Origin: Armillaria gallica
Lineage: Eukaryota; Basidiomycota; Agaricomycetes; Agaricales; Physalacriaceae
Reading direction: 5' to 3'
Assembly (NCBI GenBank): GCA_037576215.1
Contig: JBANDB010000009.1
Span: 1,736,001 to 1,800,000 of the forward strand
Length of the DNA: 64,000 bases
Positions within the stretch are counted from its first letter, which is position 1, and every line of letters starts with the position of its first letter. The notes under the pieces were generated by a model. It ran no database searches. It was not told the DNA's origin and saw nothing but the letters and a program-made list of their open reading frames with translations. Positions 21,714-34,100 of this stretch are shown here, piece by piece. A program made the position numbers and the translations under genes.

Positions 21714-22086
21714 TGCGGGGAACGTTTCATTTTATATGTCGGAGGAAAGTTTCTGCAGTCCAGGAGAGATTAGGAGACAAACGGGGAATCGGACCAAAAG
21801 CCGGGTTTGCCTTTCTTGGTCGTAGTTTAGACTCAGTTCATTTGTTCCTTTCTGCCGTGCGCAGGCGTATGTATACAACCAATCAAGTTAGCAATAGTTA
21901 ACACGTCTTCACAACTATTGAGCCAGTCACCCGGCAACGTCAAATCGACAACGAGCATATGTACGACACCCTTGGCACGAATCCCCAGTTTCTTCACAGC
22001 AGTCCACAGCTAATATATACCGTTACATTCGTTTGCACAACGCAATCTGTCCAGCTAGGCGGGCTACCGTCCACCTCGCAATAGTA

Positions 22087-23490
22087 TCAAGCCTCAGGTT
22101 TCGGCTTGATGAGGTCCTCCTCCCTGACAAGCACAAAGTCTCGCTCAAGTTCAAGGTGCGGCTTTTCTTCTTTGAAACCACGAGCGAGGGTAAGAGACGT
22201 GTCTGTGATCAGCTTCGGGTCCTGCAGATTGGTATTTTAGGTGTATATTCAATTCCGGTATAAATCAGACCCACCACTATGAGGGACTTCCTGACGGCAA
22301 ACGCACTGTCAACCTCCAAGTATTGATCACCCGTGAAGTACAGCTGAGTGATGAGTTCCTTGTAATTGGGTGCCTGTACAAGACATAATTTCAGCCATGA
22401 TGAGAATTACCGGACAATAGGACTTACGTTAATCTTGAAATGAAGATGTGCTGGTCTGTACTTCACAGAGCCAAGAGCATCAAGCAGATCTTCAGCAGGT
22501 CCACCCACATTGAAAGGGTAAGCCAATGGCCTATGTTACCGTCCGAGTCAGCAAGAGATAACTTAACGAAAAAGAACTGACTCTATGGCTCTGAATGCAA
22601 ATGAACCGTCCTCTTCGGTCGTGAAGCGTCCTCGGCAATCAGGTTTATCATTGTAGTCCGGATACTACGAGCTTCGTCAGCACACAATCTGTTTGCCATG
22701 ACAAGTAGGTCCTTACCTCCTTATCGTAAACCCCGTGTTTATCCGCCTCCCAAACATCCATCACCGCGCCAGCGATAGGGTTTCCTTGGACGTCCAAGAT
22801 ACGTCCGGACATATACAGGTAGTCACCTTTTCCTTCCGAGGCGATGGAATCGCCTTTCTTCACTATTGCAGAAAGTCAGCCGCGGTAATCCAGAAGCAGT
22901 CTAATTTCAAACCCACATATCTGAGTAGTCTCGGTATAGAGGGGACCCAAAATCGCTGGCTCCGTCGCGTTAGGAGGCTTGTCGTTGTTCACCAAATCAA
23001 CGAGGGCCGACACGCCAAAAATATCAGACATGATCATGATATCTACCCATGTGTGGGTTAGCAAATCACCTCCAACTCTCGCTGCTGAATACATGCTGCT
23101 CACATCGATCCTCTTGACGGAATCTGTCCAGAAAATCAATTGAGGCCCTGAAATAAATTCAGTATCGAATATTGCGTGGATGGTACAACATACTTCCACT
23201 CCTCATGAGTCAAAGACGTCTCTCGGACGAAATTGTGGACATGATCTATCTAAGTAGATATTCACGTCGGTTTTGTTATAAATAGTTGTCGAAGACACTA
23301 ACCAAGTGCTTGAAGAGGAACTTCATCCTTTCGTTAGGGCCTGTCCCGCGTCGTAAGGTTAGAAACGGCGCTCATACGGACTATAAGGAAACTCACAGTT
23401 GGAAAAACTGAGATGAACCATCTCTGTAATGGCTTGGACCTCGTCGAGCGAAGAGGTTTTCTCAGCAGTCTGCGCAGGGGTAACGATCAT
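22087..23490 (-). CDS. Intradiol ring-cleavage dioxygenase (hydroxyquinol/catechol 1,2-dioxygenase type)
   Basis: Exons carry, in order, MIVTPAQTAEKTSSLDEVQA (start at 23490), DIFGVSALVDLVNNDKPPNA, TEPAILGPLY, GDYLYMSGRILDVQGNPIAG, AVMDVWEADKHGVYD, CRGRFTTEEDGSFAFRA, PLAYPFNVGGPAEDLLDALG, KYRPAHLHFKI and LITQLYFTGDQYL. The end reads LVREEDLIKPKPEA before the stop at 22087-22089. The Fe(III) ligands of the family are visible: Tyr in GVYD, Tyr in PLAYPF and the two His in RPAHLHF. The enzyme opens catechol, or more likely hydroxyquinol, between the two hydroxyls, feeding the 3-oxoadipate route. Eight or so short introns interrupt it. Its place between quinate dehydrogenase and dehydroquinase suggests use in quinate-derived aromatic breakdown. 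Confidence 0.9.
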
Positions 23491-23949
23491 GGTTGTTTCG
23501 AGGCGAGGATAACAAGAACAGGCAGATAGCATTCATTTTAAAGGTCATCTGTTGCGCCGTGGCAACTAACTCAAAGATATTGGGGCGGTGCCTGTGCAGA
23601 GCGGCAAGGCAAGTAGCCGCACTAGAGCAGAAGACTTACTAAGTTTATACTGGGCAGCCGATAGTGCGTGAGTGAAATGGACAATTTTTAGCCCACATTG
23701 TACACGAACTGTCGGTAATAATATAACAACCATACCTAATTGGTGGAGAAGAAGCTTGCAGAACCACCCAACCACGCGATCAGAACAGATGATTGGCATC
23801 TCGACTCTGGAGCCGGGTATAGTGGACGTCCAAGCTGTCCATCCTCAAATCCTGCTTGCATAGTCGATGAATAAGATGACTGGTTTCGAGGATGAATGAA
23901 TGTACATTGTAATCAGCATTAGTTTATATCTTCCTACCGTACTTCTACT

Positions 23950-24519
23950 TTATTTCTTCTCCGTTTTACCGAACTTCGGGCTCGTGGCGACGAAATCAAT
24001 AGCGTACTCTGAGAATATTATTAGTGCTAGGATGGAAGGGGAACCGAAGGTATACCATATCCCTTAACGCCAAAGCCGACAATAATGGCTTCCGCCTTGT
24101 CCGAAAAGTATGAATGATGCCTGAACGGTTCTCGCGAATGCACGTTCGTTACGTGGAGTTCAATAAATGGTATTGAAACGCCAAGGAGCGCGTCGCGGAC
24201 CACCACCGATGTATGAGTAAGACCACCTTGGAACGAATCAGACTACTAGGATATAATACAAAGAACTGGCTGACGACCCACCTGGATTGATGATGATCCC
24301 ATCAACACCCTCATCTCTTGCCTGGTGGATCCTATCCACAATAGCGCCCTCGTGATTGCTCTGGAAATCGTAGAGTGTCGCGTCGTGTTTGTCCGCTATG
24401 GCCTTCGTATTCAACACCACATCGGCAAGGGTGTCGAACCCATAGATATGAGGCTCACGGGTGCCCAAAAGGTTGAGGTTGGGCCCGTTGATGAGCAGAA
24501 TGGTGCGGCTTGACGACAT
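23950..24519 (-). CDS. Catabolic type II 3-dehydroquinate dehydratase
   Basis: The start [20 protein letters not shown] contains the type II signature [12 protein letters not shown]. Further markers are [11 protein letters not shown] (catalytic Tyr), [18 protein letters not shown] (S-N-H-E-G), GIIINPGG, and after one intron [35 protein letters not shown] and GFGVKGYAYAIDFV. All catalytic residues (the first-loop Arg, Tyr, the two His) are present. It converts 3-dehydroquinate to 3-dehydroshikimate reversibly. In fungi, type II enzymes serve quinate use, because the biosynthetic activity sits in the AROM protein. This fits its position beside quinate dehydrogenase. The stop is at 23950-23952. 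Confidence 0.93.
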
Positions 24520-24834
24520 GGGGGTTCCTGTACCGCTTTCCCCATCTATGTATGGAGAAGGGTGGGGAAATAAGAACGTGGGAAACGGCTTCTACTTCGG
24601 CATCGGACCTCCGTGTGACGATCGGAGACCAAATATCGGATTTGATTTAATCCTTCAATCGGACCGGTGGAGAGAATTTGTTCCGAACTAATTCCGGAAG
24701 TTTTCCTCTCTCCCGATCCATGGTAATCCCATGGGCACCCAAGTCCTGGGCCATTAAAAATAACAGGTAAAGATGACTTCGACGTTAATAACCATTTCTA
24801 AAGAATTTTAGCGCCAGTTTGATTTCTCTAGAAT

Positions 24835-25535
24835 CTACGAAATCTGGTTGAATCCAACACTGCTAGAGATGTTGAGGGAGGCGCTGCCTATGGCCAAGTC
24901 TCGCATTAGCTGACGGGCAGCACAAGCCGGTAGTGGCACCTTTGGGCCAAGCCAGAGCCGCCATTGCTCCACGACGTAGAATGGTGCATCCAAAGTCTTT
25001 GCTTGTCCCACGCTCTCCATGAATGATCTTCTCCTTGGCGTCGGCGAATCCGCTTGCTAACATCTCCGCGATGACCTGCTTGGCCTTCTCAGGATCCCTG
25101 TTCACCAAATACACCGCTGAACAGTCCAAATAGCCCAATAACGCGGATATAGCAGCGGCGCAGCCCCTCCAGGCCCGATGACCATCCCAGGAGATTCCTA
25201 CCCGTCTCAGACACCTCTTCCAGAGCGTCACGTATGCCTACACTGTGTAGTAGGTCAGTGAGCTCGTGCTCGTGAAACAGACCATTCGACCTGACTCGGT
25301 ATTAGATCCGACAAGTTTTTGTCGGTTGTCACAGTAATGGTATTGACGGCGCCCACAACCTGAACAGGGTCGTCGATACTGTCTACTCGAAGTGTGTACA
25401 TTTACACGGAAGGCCGACGGATTCAGTGACGAAAGTATGAACGTACGAACCGACCGAGTGTATAATTGGGTATCCAAATAGATGAAGTTGGCGAGGTTTC
25501 TGCGTGTCAGGATGAGTGATGTATAGGTGTGCCAT
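24835..25535 (-). pseudogene. Decayed second shikimate/quinate dehydrogenase
   Basis: A good start at 25535 gives KPRQLHLFGYPIIHSVG, the N-terminal substrate-binding motif. The next homologous piece is VNVHTLRVDSIDDPVQVVGA followed by VNTITVTTDKNLSDLI. About 60 residues normally found between the two are missing. Later pieces (RDALEEV, LDCSAVYLVNRDPEKAKQVI, then AEMLASGFADAKEK) need frame changes, and the GGGATTRS nucleotide loop is destroyed. The last part (24835-25000) does not match the usual C-terminal helix. This is a paralogue of the dehydrogenase at 20338-21713 that has lost function by deletion and frameshift. It lies head-to-head with the SnoaL-like gene, so its promoter may still matter. 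Confidence 0.75.
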
Positions 25536-25817
25536 TTGCCGAGGATAGTCTGATGCAGACAGATATCGTAGATGCTCGGTTCGAGTCGAAGACTGGATAA
25601 TTTGGTGACGGAATGACGCGCATGTTCAAAGGATGAAAAGAGGGGTGCGCGGGGATGCCGATTTGAACACGGTTGCGCAACCGGTGTTTATCCGCTCTCA
25701 GATCGGACGGTCAATAGAGCAGCTACTACAGGCTGTGAGAGTTTGCTGCGATAACTATATAAGCATCGGACCGTCGTCTCTCACCATGATACCCCAAACC
25801 ACATCAGAGTTCGAATC

Positions 25818-26666
25818 ATGCCCGACCTTCATTCCCTACCCGCCGGAACACGTCCTGACCATACAATACGCAACAATGGGCCGGATGATCTGGCACTGGA
25901 ACGATTCAAGCTTAGGGAACTTGCCGAAGGGTGGCCTATGTACCGGTGCGTATCTTCGACTATTTGATCGTAGTTCGTGTTTTGACTCGCGCCACAGCGA
26001 CGCTCGGGAATGGACAAATTTCCGCTCGTTATTCCATCCCGGTGCTTTCGTCTATACTACATGGACAGGCCGCACGCCTATCGAAGACTTCATCAAGGCG
26101 TCGCAGGATGGGATGGATAAGGGTGCGAGCATCATGCATCGCATTCACGGTTCTTCCGTGGACCTTGCCGGCACGCGAGCAGTTGTAAAAATGAAGGCCA
26201 CGATCACTCAGCGATTTGAGTTACCTCCCAATGGGTGCGAGCTTTTCCTATCTCTTGTCATGTGTACAACACTGACGCGGCCTTCTCAGCGCGTTGGTGG
26301 ATGCGGAATCCGATTGTCGGTCAGTAAAGCCTTCTCCACATCATATCAGAGCGCAGCTGACAGCGCTATTTTAGTTTTTGTATGTTCTTCGAAAAGGATA
26401 CCTCTGGGAAGTGGGGGGCACTCTACGTTAGGCATTTCTATGAGAAGGATAAGCTGATTGCTGTTGACCCACGCCACATACCCGAGATCGATGATGAGAA
26501 ACTGAACGTTTTTCCGGTTGGATATCGATACTTGGCCTATTGCCAAGAGGCTTGTATGTCAGGGATTAAGGTCAAGAGGGACATGCCAGGCGCGCGGGGT
26601 GAGGAGCATGACCAATTGCTGAGGCAGGTGAAAGACTGGCTAGACGGAAAGAAAATGGAAGTGTAA
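25818..26666 (+). CDS. SnoaL-like (NTF2-fold) protein
   Basis: The start [20 protein letters not shown] (25818) joins through a 51-bp intron (GTGCGT...CACAG, ending near 25990) to [69 protein letters not shown] and, after further introns, [20 protein letters not shown]. The pattern W-x-x-x-x-x-L-F-x-x-x-A, then a conserved M-H-x-x-H/I-G and a final sheet, is that of SnoaL_4/SnoaL-like proteins. The C-terminal part is charged and ends LDGKKMEV. Proteins of this fold include scytalone dehydratase, polyketide cyclases and many of unknown function. In this cluster it could act as a dehydratase on a quinate-derived ring, but that is inference from position only. Confidence 0.7.
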
Positions 26667-27986
26667 CATTTGTAGATTGATCTATCGATCATATTTCACG
26701 TCTACCGCTTGCAACGGCTGAAGATAGTGTGACTCTGGGTTTCATCCCCGGGAGTCGTATGGCTGAATTGATGAATGTCCCTTGCAGTAGTCATGAGATC
26801 GAGGAACCGACAGGAACCTATAATAGGTCTTGTTCTCCCTTGTCCCATGACCACCCCACACACCCCATTCCGAGGAAAAACTCAAAGCGCGGATCGTATC
26901 GTCATTTTTATTTTTGGTTGGGGCACACTGCTAGGGTGTCTTTCCTGAACTGGGAACGACCTCAGCTGGTACTAACCTGATAATTGAGCTCGCCTACTGC
27001 TGCTAGTTCATTTCGATTGACACCAAATGTCAGATTCTGCAATGAAACACTGTGGCTTGTGCTTATAGACATGGTCTGTGACGTTCGATGACGCCTGTGG
27101 ATGCACTATCAAAAATCTCTGGAGATCGGACGGAAGAATGTTTGGAATTCAAATAACACATACTCAAATATGTTGCGGCTCCGTGGGCAAGAGATTTTCT
27201 TTCTCAGGGAAAGGAACTCGAGGGGCGGGCACATACAGCTTGAACAACGTCGCGCACGGACTCCTAGATATCCAACCCCATGACCTTTGCTCGCCTTGAA
27301 GAAATATAAAACCCTGATGAGGAAGTAGGTTGGCCTTCCTTCTACTTTCCGGCCCATTTTTTGCTGCGAGGAAGATCTTGGTTAAGGGAACAGAACCTCG
27401 CGGTCATGATGCGTTTCTGCTGTTTGGTCCTGCAGTGGCGCTGGTTCTGGAGCAAAAAAAAGCATCCTGGTGACCGCGCTCGTTTCTCTGGCCCTCACCG
27501 CAGCTAAATCATTTTCACCAGGTCGTAACCCAGACATTCCGAGTCCATTCTCGACAACTTCCGCGGGGTTCTATACGACGGTTACATCAGCGGCGCCACA
27601 CCGGACTTGAACTCTTCCGTGATCGACACTGCTAAAAGGTTTTACCATTAATGGCACCTTAACGGCCTTAATCCTAGGCAGAAATACGATAGCTCATGGT
27701 CCCATTGGTTCCCTGGTGCGTCGGGGGGATGTGTATTTCATTGCTGTAACAATAACCGAGGTCCGATAGGCCGTCTCTGACATCAATGAAGGTCCTCCAA
27801 TCACATCGCCTTCTGTTGGGAAAAACCGTCTCCCGTTTCTACTTCTCAAATTCATCATCGACCCCACCCCCGGCTTTGCGGGGTGCGTAACACGTGGAGA
27901 GCATCAGTCAGCTACAAAAAGCAACGACGGCCGAGTCACTGTGTTTTTTTTTTCATCCCACCTTCTCCGCTTCGCATTCCTCAGTT
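26667..27986. other. Intergenic, upstream region of permease
   Basis: This 1.3 kb holds no recognised gene; open frames are at most 83 codons. It is the probable promoter region of the quinate-type permease, whose ATG is at 27987. A T-run precedes a splice-acceptor-like site shortly before that ATG. Confidence 0.4.
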
Positions 27987-30206
27987 ATGGCCAGGCTCGC
28001 TCGCGTCGAAGACAGACCAACCCCGCCAGAGGTATACTCCTGGCGAGTGTATGTCAATGCACTGATTGCTACCTTCGCGGCCATTATGATTGGGTTGGTC
28101 TTTGTCCCGTTTTCTCTGGTAACATTGAATTTGACATTTTTTTCTCTAGATATGACTCGGCCTTCATTGGAACATCCATATCGTTAACCTCATTCAAAAC
28201 GGAGTTCGACCTCCTTGATAAGTCGACGACCGAACTGAACCTGATTTCCGCCAACATTGTCTCTATGTATCAAGCAGGGTATGTCAGACTTCATCGGACT
28301 ATTTCTCCGAAGTTCTGACTTTTTTTTCCCCTCTAGGTGCTTTTTCGGCGCTATCTTCGGTTATCCTATTGGCTACTTTTATGGACGCAAATTTGGATTG
28401 ATGATCGCCGGCGCGGTCTTCTGTGTCGGTGCGGCCCTGCAAGTTGCTGCGTCGTAAGTGTAACCCTCCTCGCTCATCCACTGCAGTGCTCACCGATGTA
28501 TCATACAGATCTCACACCGGACTTGGAATTATGTACGCTGGACGAGTCATTGTCGGTCTAGCTATTGGTGTGGCATCTAATCTGGCGGTACCTATCTCGC
28601 CGCAGAACGTATCGAATATTGTCTTACAACAATCTTTTCAGCCTATCTATGTGGCCGAAATATCTCCTCCTGCTATTCGCGGACGTCTTGTCGGTTTGTA
28701 TGAGATGTGTTGGCAAATTGGAGGTGTTATTGGTACGTTTCGATCATTTGAAGCTGTATCACTGTAGCTTTAATCCAATTCCGACAGGTTTCTGGATTAA
28801 TTATGGTGTCACGGAGCACGTTGCTCCAAGCCACAAGCAATGGATCATTGCGTTTGCCGTGCAGCTCATTGTAAGTCGTCTATGCTCCAAAGCCGTGTAC
28901 GAGCTAAATTCTCCCGATAGCCCGGAGGGTTGCTGTTGATTGGGACTCCCTTGATGACTGAGTCGCCTCGCTTCCTCGTCACTCGCGATCGCAATGGGCA
29001 GGCGTTAAGAAATCTTAGCTATCTACGCAATCTCCCTCACGACGCACCCTACATCGTCCAAGAGTTCAGCGAGATCGAAGCAGCAGTTGCACATGAACGA
29101 AGTCTGGCTGGAGCAGGGTTCTTCGGACCAGTTAGGACCGTAATGGCGGACATGAAGTTGATCCAGCGACTTCTCCTTGGAATCAGTCTGTTTGCATGGC
29201 AGAACGCCACCGGTATCAACGCAATCAACTATTATTCGTACGTGTCTGTTATTACTGCATGAAACTTTGCGCTGACTCTATTTCGTACCAGTCCGACCAT
29301 CTTCAAGTCCATCGGAGTTACTGGATCAAGTACCTCGCTTCTGACCACTGGTGTCTATGGTCTCAGTACGTCCTTATCGTTTATTTTCATGCTTCATTTT
29401 GACTCCGAATTACAGTTAAACTTGTCTGTGCCATGATCTGGTTGCTCTACCTCGTTGACCAGTGGGGCCGCCGTATTCTGCTGATGATCGGTTCCGCGGG
29501 TGGTGCGGTGTGCATGTACTATATCGGAGCGTATATTGCTGTCGCCGACCCAGAATCGAGTTCGACACATACTGTTGATGCTGGAGGAAAAAGTGCCGGT
29601 AAGACAGGTTCCTCCATTAACGAGTTTACGCCTCATTCTTTCTCTCCAGTTGCCTTCTTTTACCTTTGGACTATCTTCTATTCTCCAAGCTGGAACGGCA
29701 CTCCTTGGGTTGTTGGTGCTGAAATCTTCCCCCAACATGTCCGCACATTCACTCAAGCTTGCATGGCTGCAGGGAATTGGTTGTTTGCGTGAGTGTTATA
29801 TTCGCCACGTAAACAAGAGAAATGTTTACGCATATCATTAGTTTCCTCATTGCCCGATTCACCCCTCAAATGTTCACTTCGATGAGCTACGGCGTGTACC
29901 TTTTCTTTGCGAGCTTGATGGTAATATCCATCTTCTATGTTTTCGTAAGTACCCTTCTATTCCGCTGTCTGGCTTGTCGGACTGACAGCACCGTAGTTCC
30001 TCCTACCCGAGACGAAGCAGGTGCCTCTCGAACGTATGGATGAACTATTCGCATCTGATGTCAAAGCTTGGAACGCCCACGCAATTGTCACCGGGCGTAT
30101 GAAAGATCACTACCACGACGCGGAGCAAGGAAAAGTACTCCGGGACCGATCCCCGGAATTGAAGAGCGAGGAGGAGCAGGTAGAAAGGGTAGAGTTCTCA
30201 AACTGA
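27987..30206 (+). CDS. Quinate permease (MFS sugar-porter family)
   Basis: The start MARLARVEDRPTPPEVYSWR leads into twelve predicted membrane segments over about eight short introns. Family marks are YDSAFIGTSISLTSF, GYPIGYFYGRKFGLMIAGAV (the G-R-K loop), MYAGRVIVGLAIGVASNLAP with IYVAEISPPAIRGRLVG (R-G-R), MTESPRFLV (P-E-S-P-R like), FAWQNATGINAINYYSPTIF, LVDQWGRRILLMIGSAGG and LLPETKQVPLERMDELF (P-E-T-K). The segments around TGINAINYYSP and the long C-terminal tail resemble fungal quinate permeases (QutD/Qa-y). It brings quinate across the plasma membrane. Its nearness to quinate dehydrogenase and dehydroquinase supports that substrate over a sugar. Confidence 0.85.
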
Positions 30207-31144
30207 TCATATCACATCCATCTCAATCTTCCCGTCTAATGACTTCAAATGTAGTATTACATATCATTATTGTAAAATAAACCACCCGCACTCTCCACTT
30301 TTTTTCGACGTAGAACGCGAAGACGGATATAAATTTAGCGTGTGGCTCAAGTATAACCTTACTTCGCACGGCGAGTATCGTAGTACTAGTCATCATTGAG
30401 ACCCTCAGTAAATCTTCTAGGTTGTCTTCTTTCAACGGTGATCGCTGGTCGGTATACTTAGAGCGACTCTAAATTTGCTTCGGATCCTATAATAGCCAAT
30501 TCCCAAGCATGTTCACGCATAGAATCGCTGAATTGACATAAGAAATCAGGAAGAAGCGACAAGTGCGCAGCCAGTGCCCAAACTTCCGCCGATAGGTTTG
30601 AAGCCTTGCTATGAGGGGCAGTCCTCAGTAAGTCTAAGCAGAGACAAACGCGACGACGACATACTTTTTGGTGGGATGAGGGGCTTTGGGGAGTGCTTAC
30701 TAGTCAAAAACTTCGGTTCCTTAAAGATAAATAAACTCTGCAGAGAGCCGCAGCATGAACTGCGACATTTTGGTCGCAGTATACTTAATAACAACGAGAA
30801 GGCCGAGCTCGGAAGATATCCATGAACTATCTTTTGAACACCCTGTACTGGATGAACCTGGTGGTCCATTGTGCACTGTTATGATAATAAGTGACTTCAT
30901 ACGCCGACATTCAACCGAGCCTTACAGTATTGAGAAATTGTAAGGGTGTACCCATAAAACAAGTTGTTTGAAATATTGGGGCGGCAAAAAATCGTACTTA
31001 TTAGTGTAGTATGGATAGTAAAAGATGAGTGTGCTTCGGCCTTTGCCGAGTACACGTATGTCACAAAGGCTAACGTCACGGCCTTACTTGCTTTCTGACG
31101 ACGACGTCTACCTACCACACCGCCGCCCTTCCTCGCCCTTTCTG
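30207..31144. other. Intergenic, between permease and POL1
   Basis: No gene recognised; open frames are under 90 codons. It holds the permease 3' region and the upstream region of DNA polymerase alpha. An upstream in-frame ATG at 31025 would add 40 residues to POL1 but is less likely than 31145. Confidence 0.45.
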
Positions 31145-34100
31145 ATGTCGTCGCGCGGCAAAAAGTCCAAACTAGAGGCTCTGGCTGAGCTGAAACGTGC
31201 CAGGGCAGGTGGAGCGCGTAAATTAAAGGTGAGCCAATTCCTCGACCTCAATACAGACGCGTCGAACACCAAACACTAACAGGAAGAAGACGTTCAAATT
31301 TACGACGAGGTATCAGAAGACCAATACAACAAGATTGTCAAAGGGCGCTTACAGAGAGACGATTTTGTTGTCGATGATGGCGTAGATGGTTACATGGACA
31401 ATGGCATGGACGACTGGGCAGAAGCGGAGGCGTACGACTCGGACGAGGACATGGAGCTGGACAAAAAAGGTGCGTGGACTGCTTGGCGCTTAATGTTTCG
31501 CGTTTGACGCGTGTCTGTACAGCGAAAAAGAAATCGTCCAAGCCGGATACCAAGAAACCCAAAGCTAGACCTCGGCCACCATCACCGACCCCCATTGCAC
31601 CAACAATCAGCGCGTACCGGCCGAAGGTCTCGAAGGATGACGAGGACAGTTTTATGGCTTCTCTTTTGGGGGACATAGACGCGGAGCCTATCCCTGCCAT
31701 TTCAAAATCGCGGAAACGCAAGACATCTCCTTCATATGACTATGATAACGACTCTTCTCCCGTACCCTATCGTAACCACACTTCCTACACCGACACTTCC
31801 TCAGACGGTCCCATGGATAGCCCTTTCCCTGATACGCCCAGCGACGACCTCATTTTTAGTCCCAAGAAAAAAGTCAAAACCGACGTCGTAGGAATGACAC
31901 CGGCCACTCAACGTCTTTCCCGGATAAACATGAAGACGGACTCAGACTTCGACGTTCCAGATGATTTCGACTTCGATATGGATGCATTTGATCAAATGGA
32001 CGATGACCTTGATGACCTCAAGCCGGTCAAGAAAGAGCCCGTAGTTGCATCCCTACCGAAGAAAGGGGAAGCAGATGCCCTACCGTCGTGGCTTTCGGTT
32101 TACGACTCCCTTGCCGTTGCCGAAGCTGACACGCTGGGTCCTCTGGAGTCTTCGTCATCCGCCGCCAGCAGCAGCAAAATCGCCGCCTTGGAACCAGATG
32201 GCTCCTTGCGTTTCTTCTGGATCGACTACCTTGAACACGAAGGGAAATTATACTTCGTCGGAAAGCTGAAAGACAAGACCACGGGTATGTGGGTGTCTTG
32301 CTGTGTCACGGTTGAAGGCGTGGAACGCAATCTCTTCGTTCTACCACGAGATAAACGTGTAGAAGTTGACGACGAAAACAACATGTATGAGACCGACGAA
32401 GTTCCTTCGCTGCCGGATGTATACCGGGATTTCGATGCGATTCGAAAGAAGGTCAGTATCAAGAGTTTCAAAGGCAAGTTTGTCAAACGAAAATACGCGT
32501 TTGGTGAGACGGACGTTCCTAGAGAGGAGCGTCAGTGGATGAAAGTGGTATATGGTTTTGATCGTAGGTCTCTTTCATCGTCCCAAGTTCTATCAAATGC
32601 TCAACAAAAGTGTTAGAACCACAACTTTCGAACACGCTCAACAGTCCCAACATTTCCAAGATCTTTGGGACCAATACTACTGCTTTCGAGCTCCTTGTAC
32701 TAAAGAGAAAGATCATGGGTCCTTGCTGGCTTCAAATCAAGAACCCAAAGATCGATAATCAAGGGGTGAGTGTATTTTCCCTTTCATTCTTTGATCTTGC
32801 ATCTTATGCATGCTTACAGATATCCTGGTGCAAACTAGAAGTTACAATATCAGACCCAAAGGACTTCAATCCCTTCTCAGACTCTGACCCCAGCGCGCCG
32901 AAGGAGACTCCACCATTGACAGTCATGAGCTTGAGCGTTCGAACGATTGTGAATCATACCGAAAATATGAGGGAAATTGTCTGCGCGACTGCGAGGATAT
33001 GGCATAACAGTCAGTCTTCTCCTTTTTCAATGATTCTTTACTGAGGCAAGGAACAGTGGCTATCGATGACCCGAAACCGCCGGAGCAGCTGCCATGTACC
33101 GTTCAAACTTTTGTGCGCCCTCTCGATCGTTTCCCGCCAAATTTCGAAACTCGGGCAAAGGCAAATGGCAAAGGTCATATGTCGACTGCGAAAAACGAAC
33201 GCATGCTTCTCAGCAGTCTGTTAGGTATACACATTCACCCCCGGAAAAATGCTCTTTGTTGACATGCTCGTTCTCATAGTGGCACTGCATAAAGCTGACC
33301 CCGATGTTATTGTTGGTCACGAGTTTTTGGGTTCTTCCTTAGATGTCCTTTTACATCGTATGAAAGGTCTAAAGGTTGATCACTGGTCCAGATTGGGACG
33401 ATTTAGGCGATCCAAATGGCCTAACATCGGGAAACAAGGGTCGAACATCAAGTTCCTTTCCGGACGTATGCTTTGTGATCTCGCCAGTGACGGCGCAAAG
33501 GTATATCAATAGCTCTTTGGCTACCTAATCTTTCTAAGCAGTGTGTTTGTAGAGCATGATCGCTTCAACGACTTGGTCTCTCACTGAAATGTGTAAAACG
33601 CACCTGAAAAGTGACCGGCAAGACATCGATCCAGACGACACTGCGAGCTACCTTGACAGTACCGTCAGCGGTCCCGAGAGACTCATGACCTTCGTTCAGC
33701 ACTGCGAACTGGACGCGCATTACCATATGGCCATTGCCTCCAAAGTGCAGATCCTGCCTTTAACAAAGCAACTGACTAACCTCGCGGGAAATTCTTGGTA
33801 TGCTCGCCGTCATCTTTAACTCCGTCGTTTTCTCACACCGCTCGCAGGAACAAGACTCTGAACGGGGGACGTGCCGAACGTAATGAGTACATTCTGTTGC
33901 ACGAGTTCCATAGGCTCAAGTACATATGTCCCGACAAATCTTGGGGGAAGAAGAGCAAGCCTGAGAAGAAATCCGAGAACGAGGACGCCGACGGGGACGG
34001 AAAACCTACGAAATCGAAGAGAGACAAGTACAAGGGTGGTTTGGTCTTCGAACCAAAGCGTGGCCTTTGGGATAAGTTCATCCTGGTCATGGACTTCAAT

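Noticed and set aside
25633..26457. A single 274-codon plus-strand gene starting at 25633
   Set aside because: This frame fits SnoaL-like homology only after the first intron. The start at 25818 in another frame joins by a good intron to the conserved part.
31338..31721. Minus-strand 127-codon frame near the start of POL1
   Set aside because: It is antisense to the acidic N-terminal linker of DNA polymerase alpha, whose frame continues through the conserved motifs.
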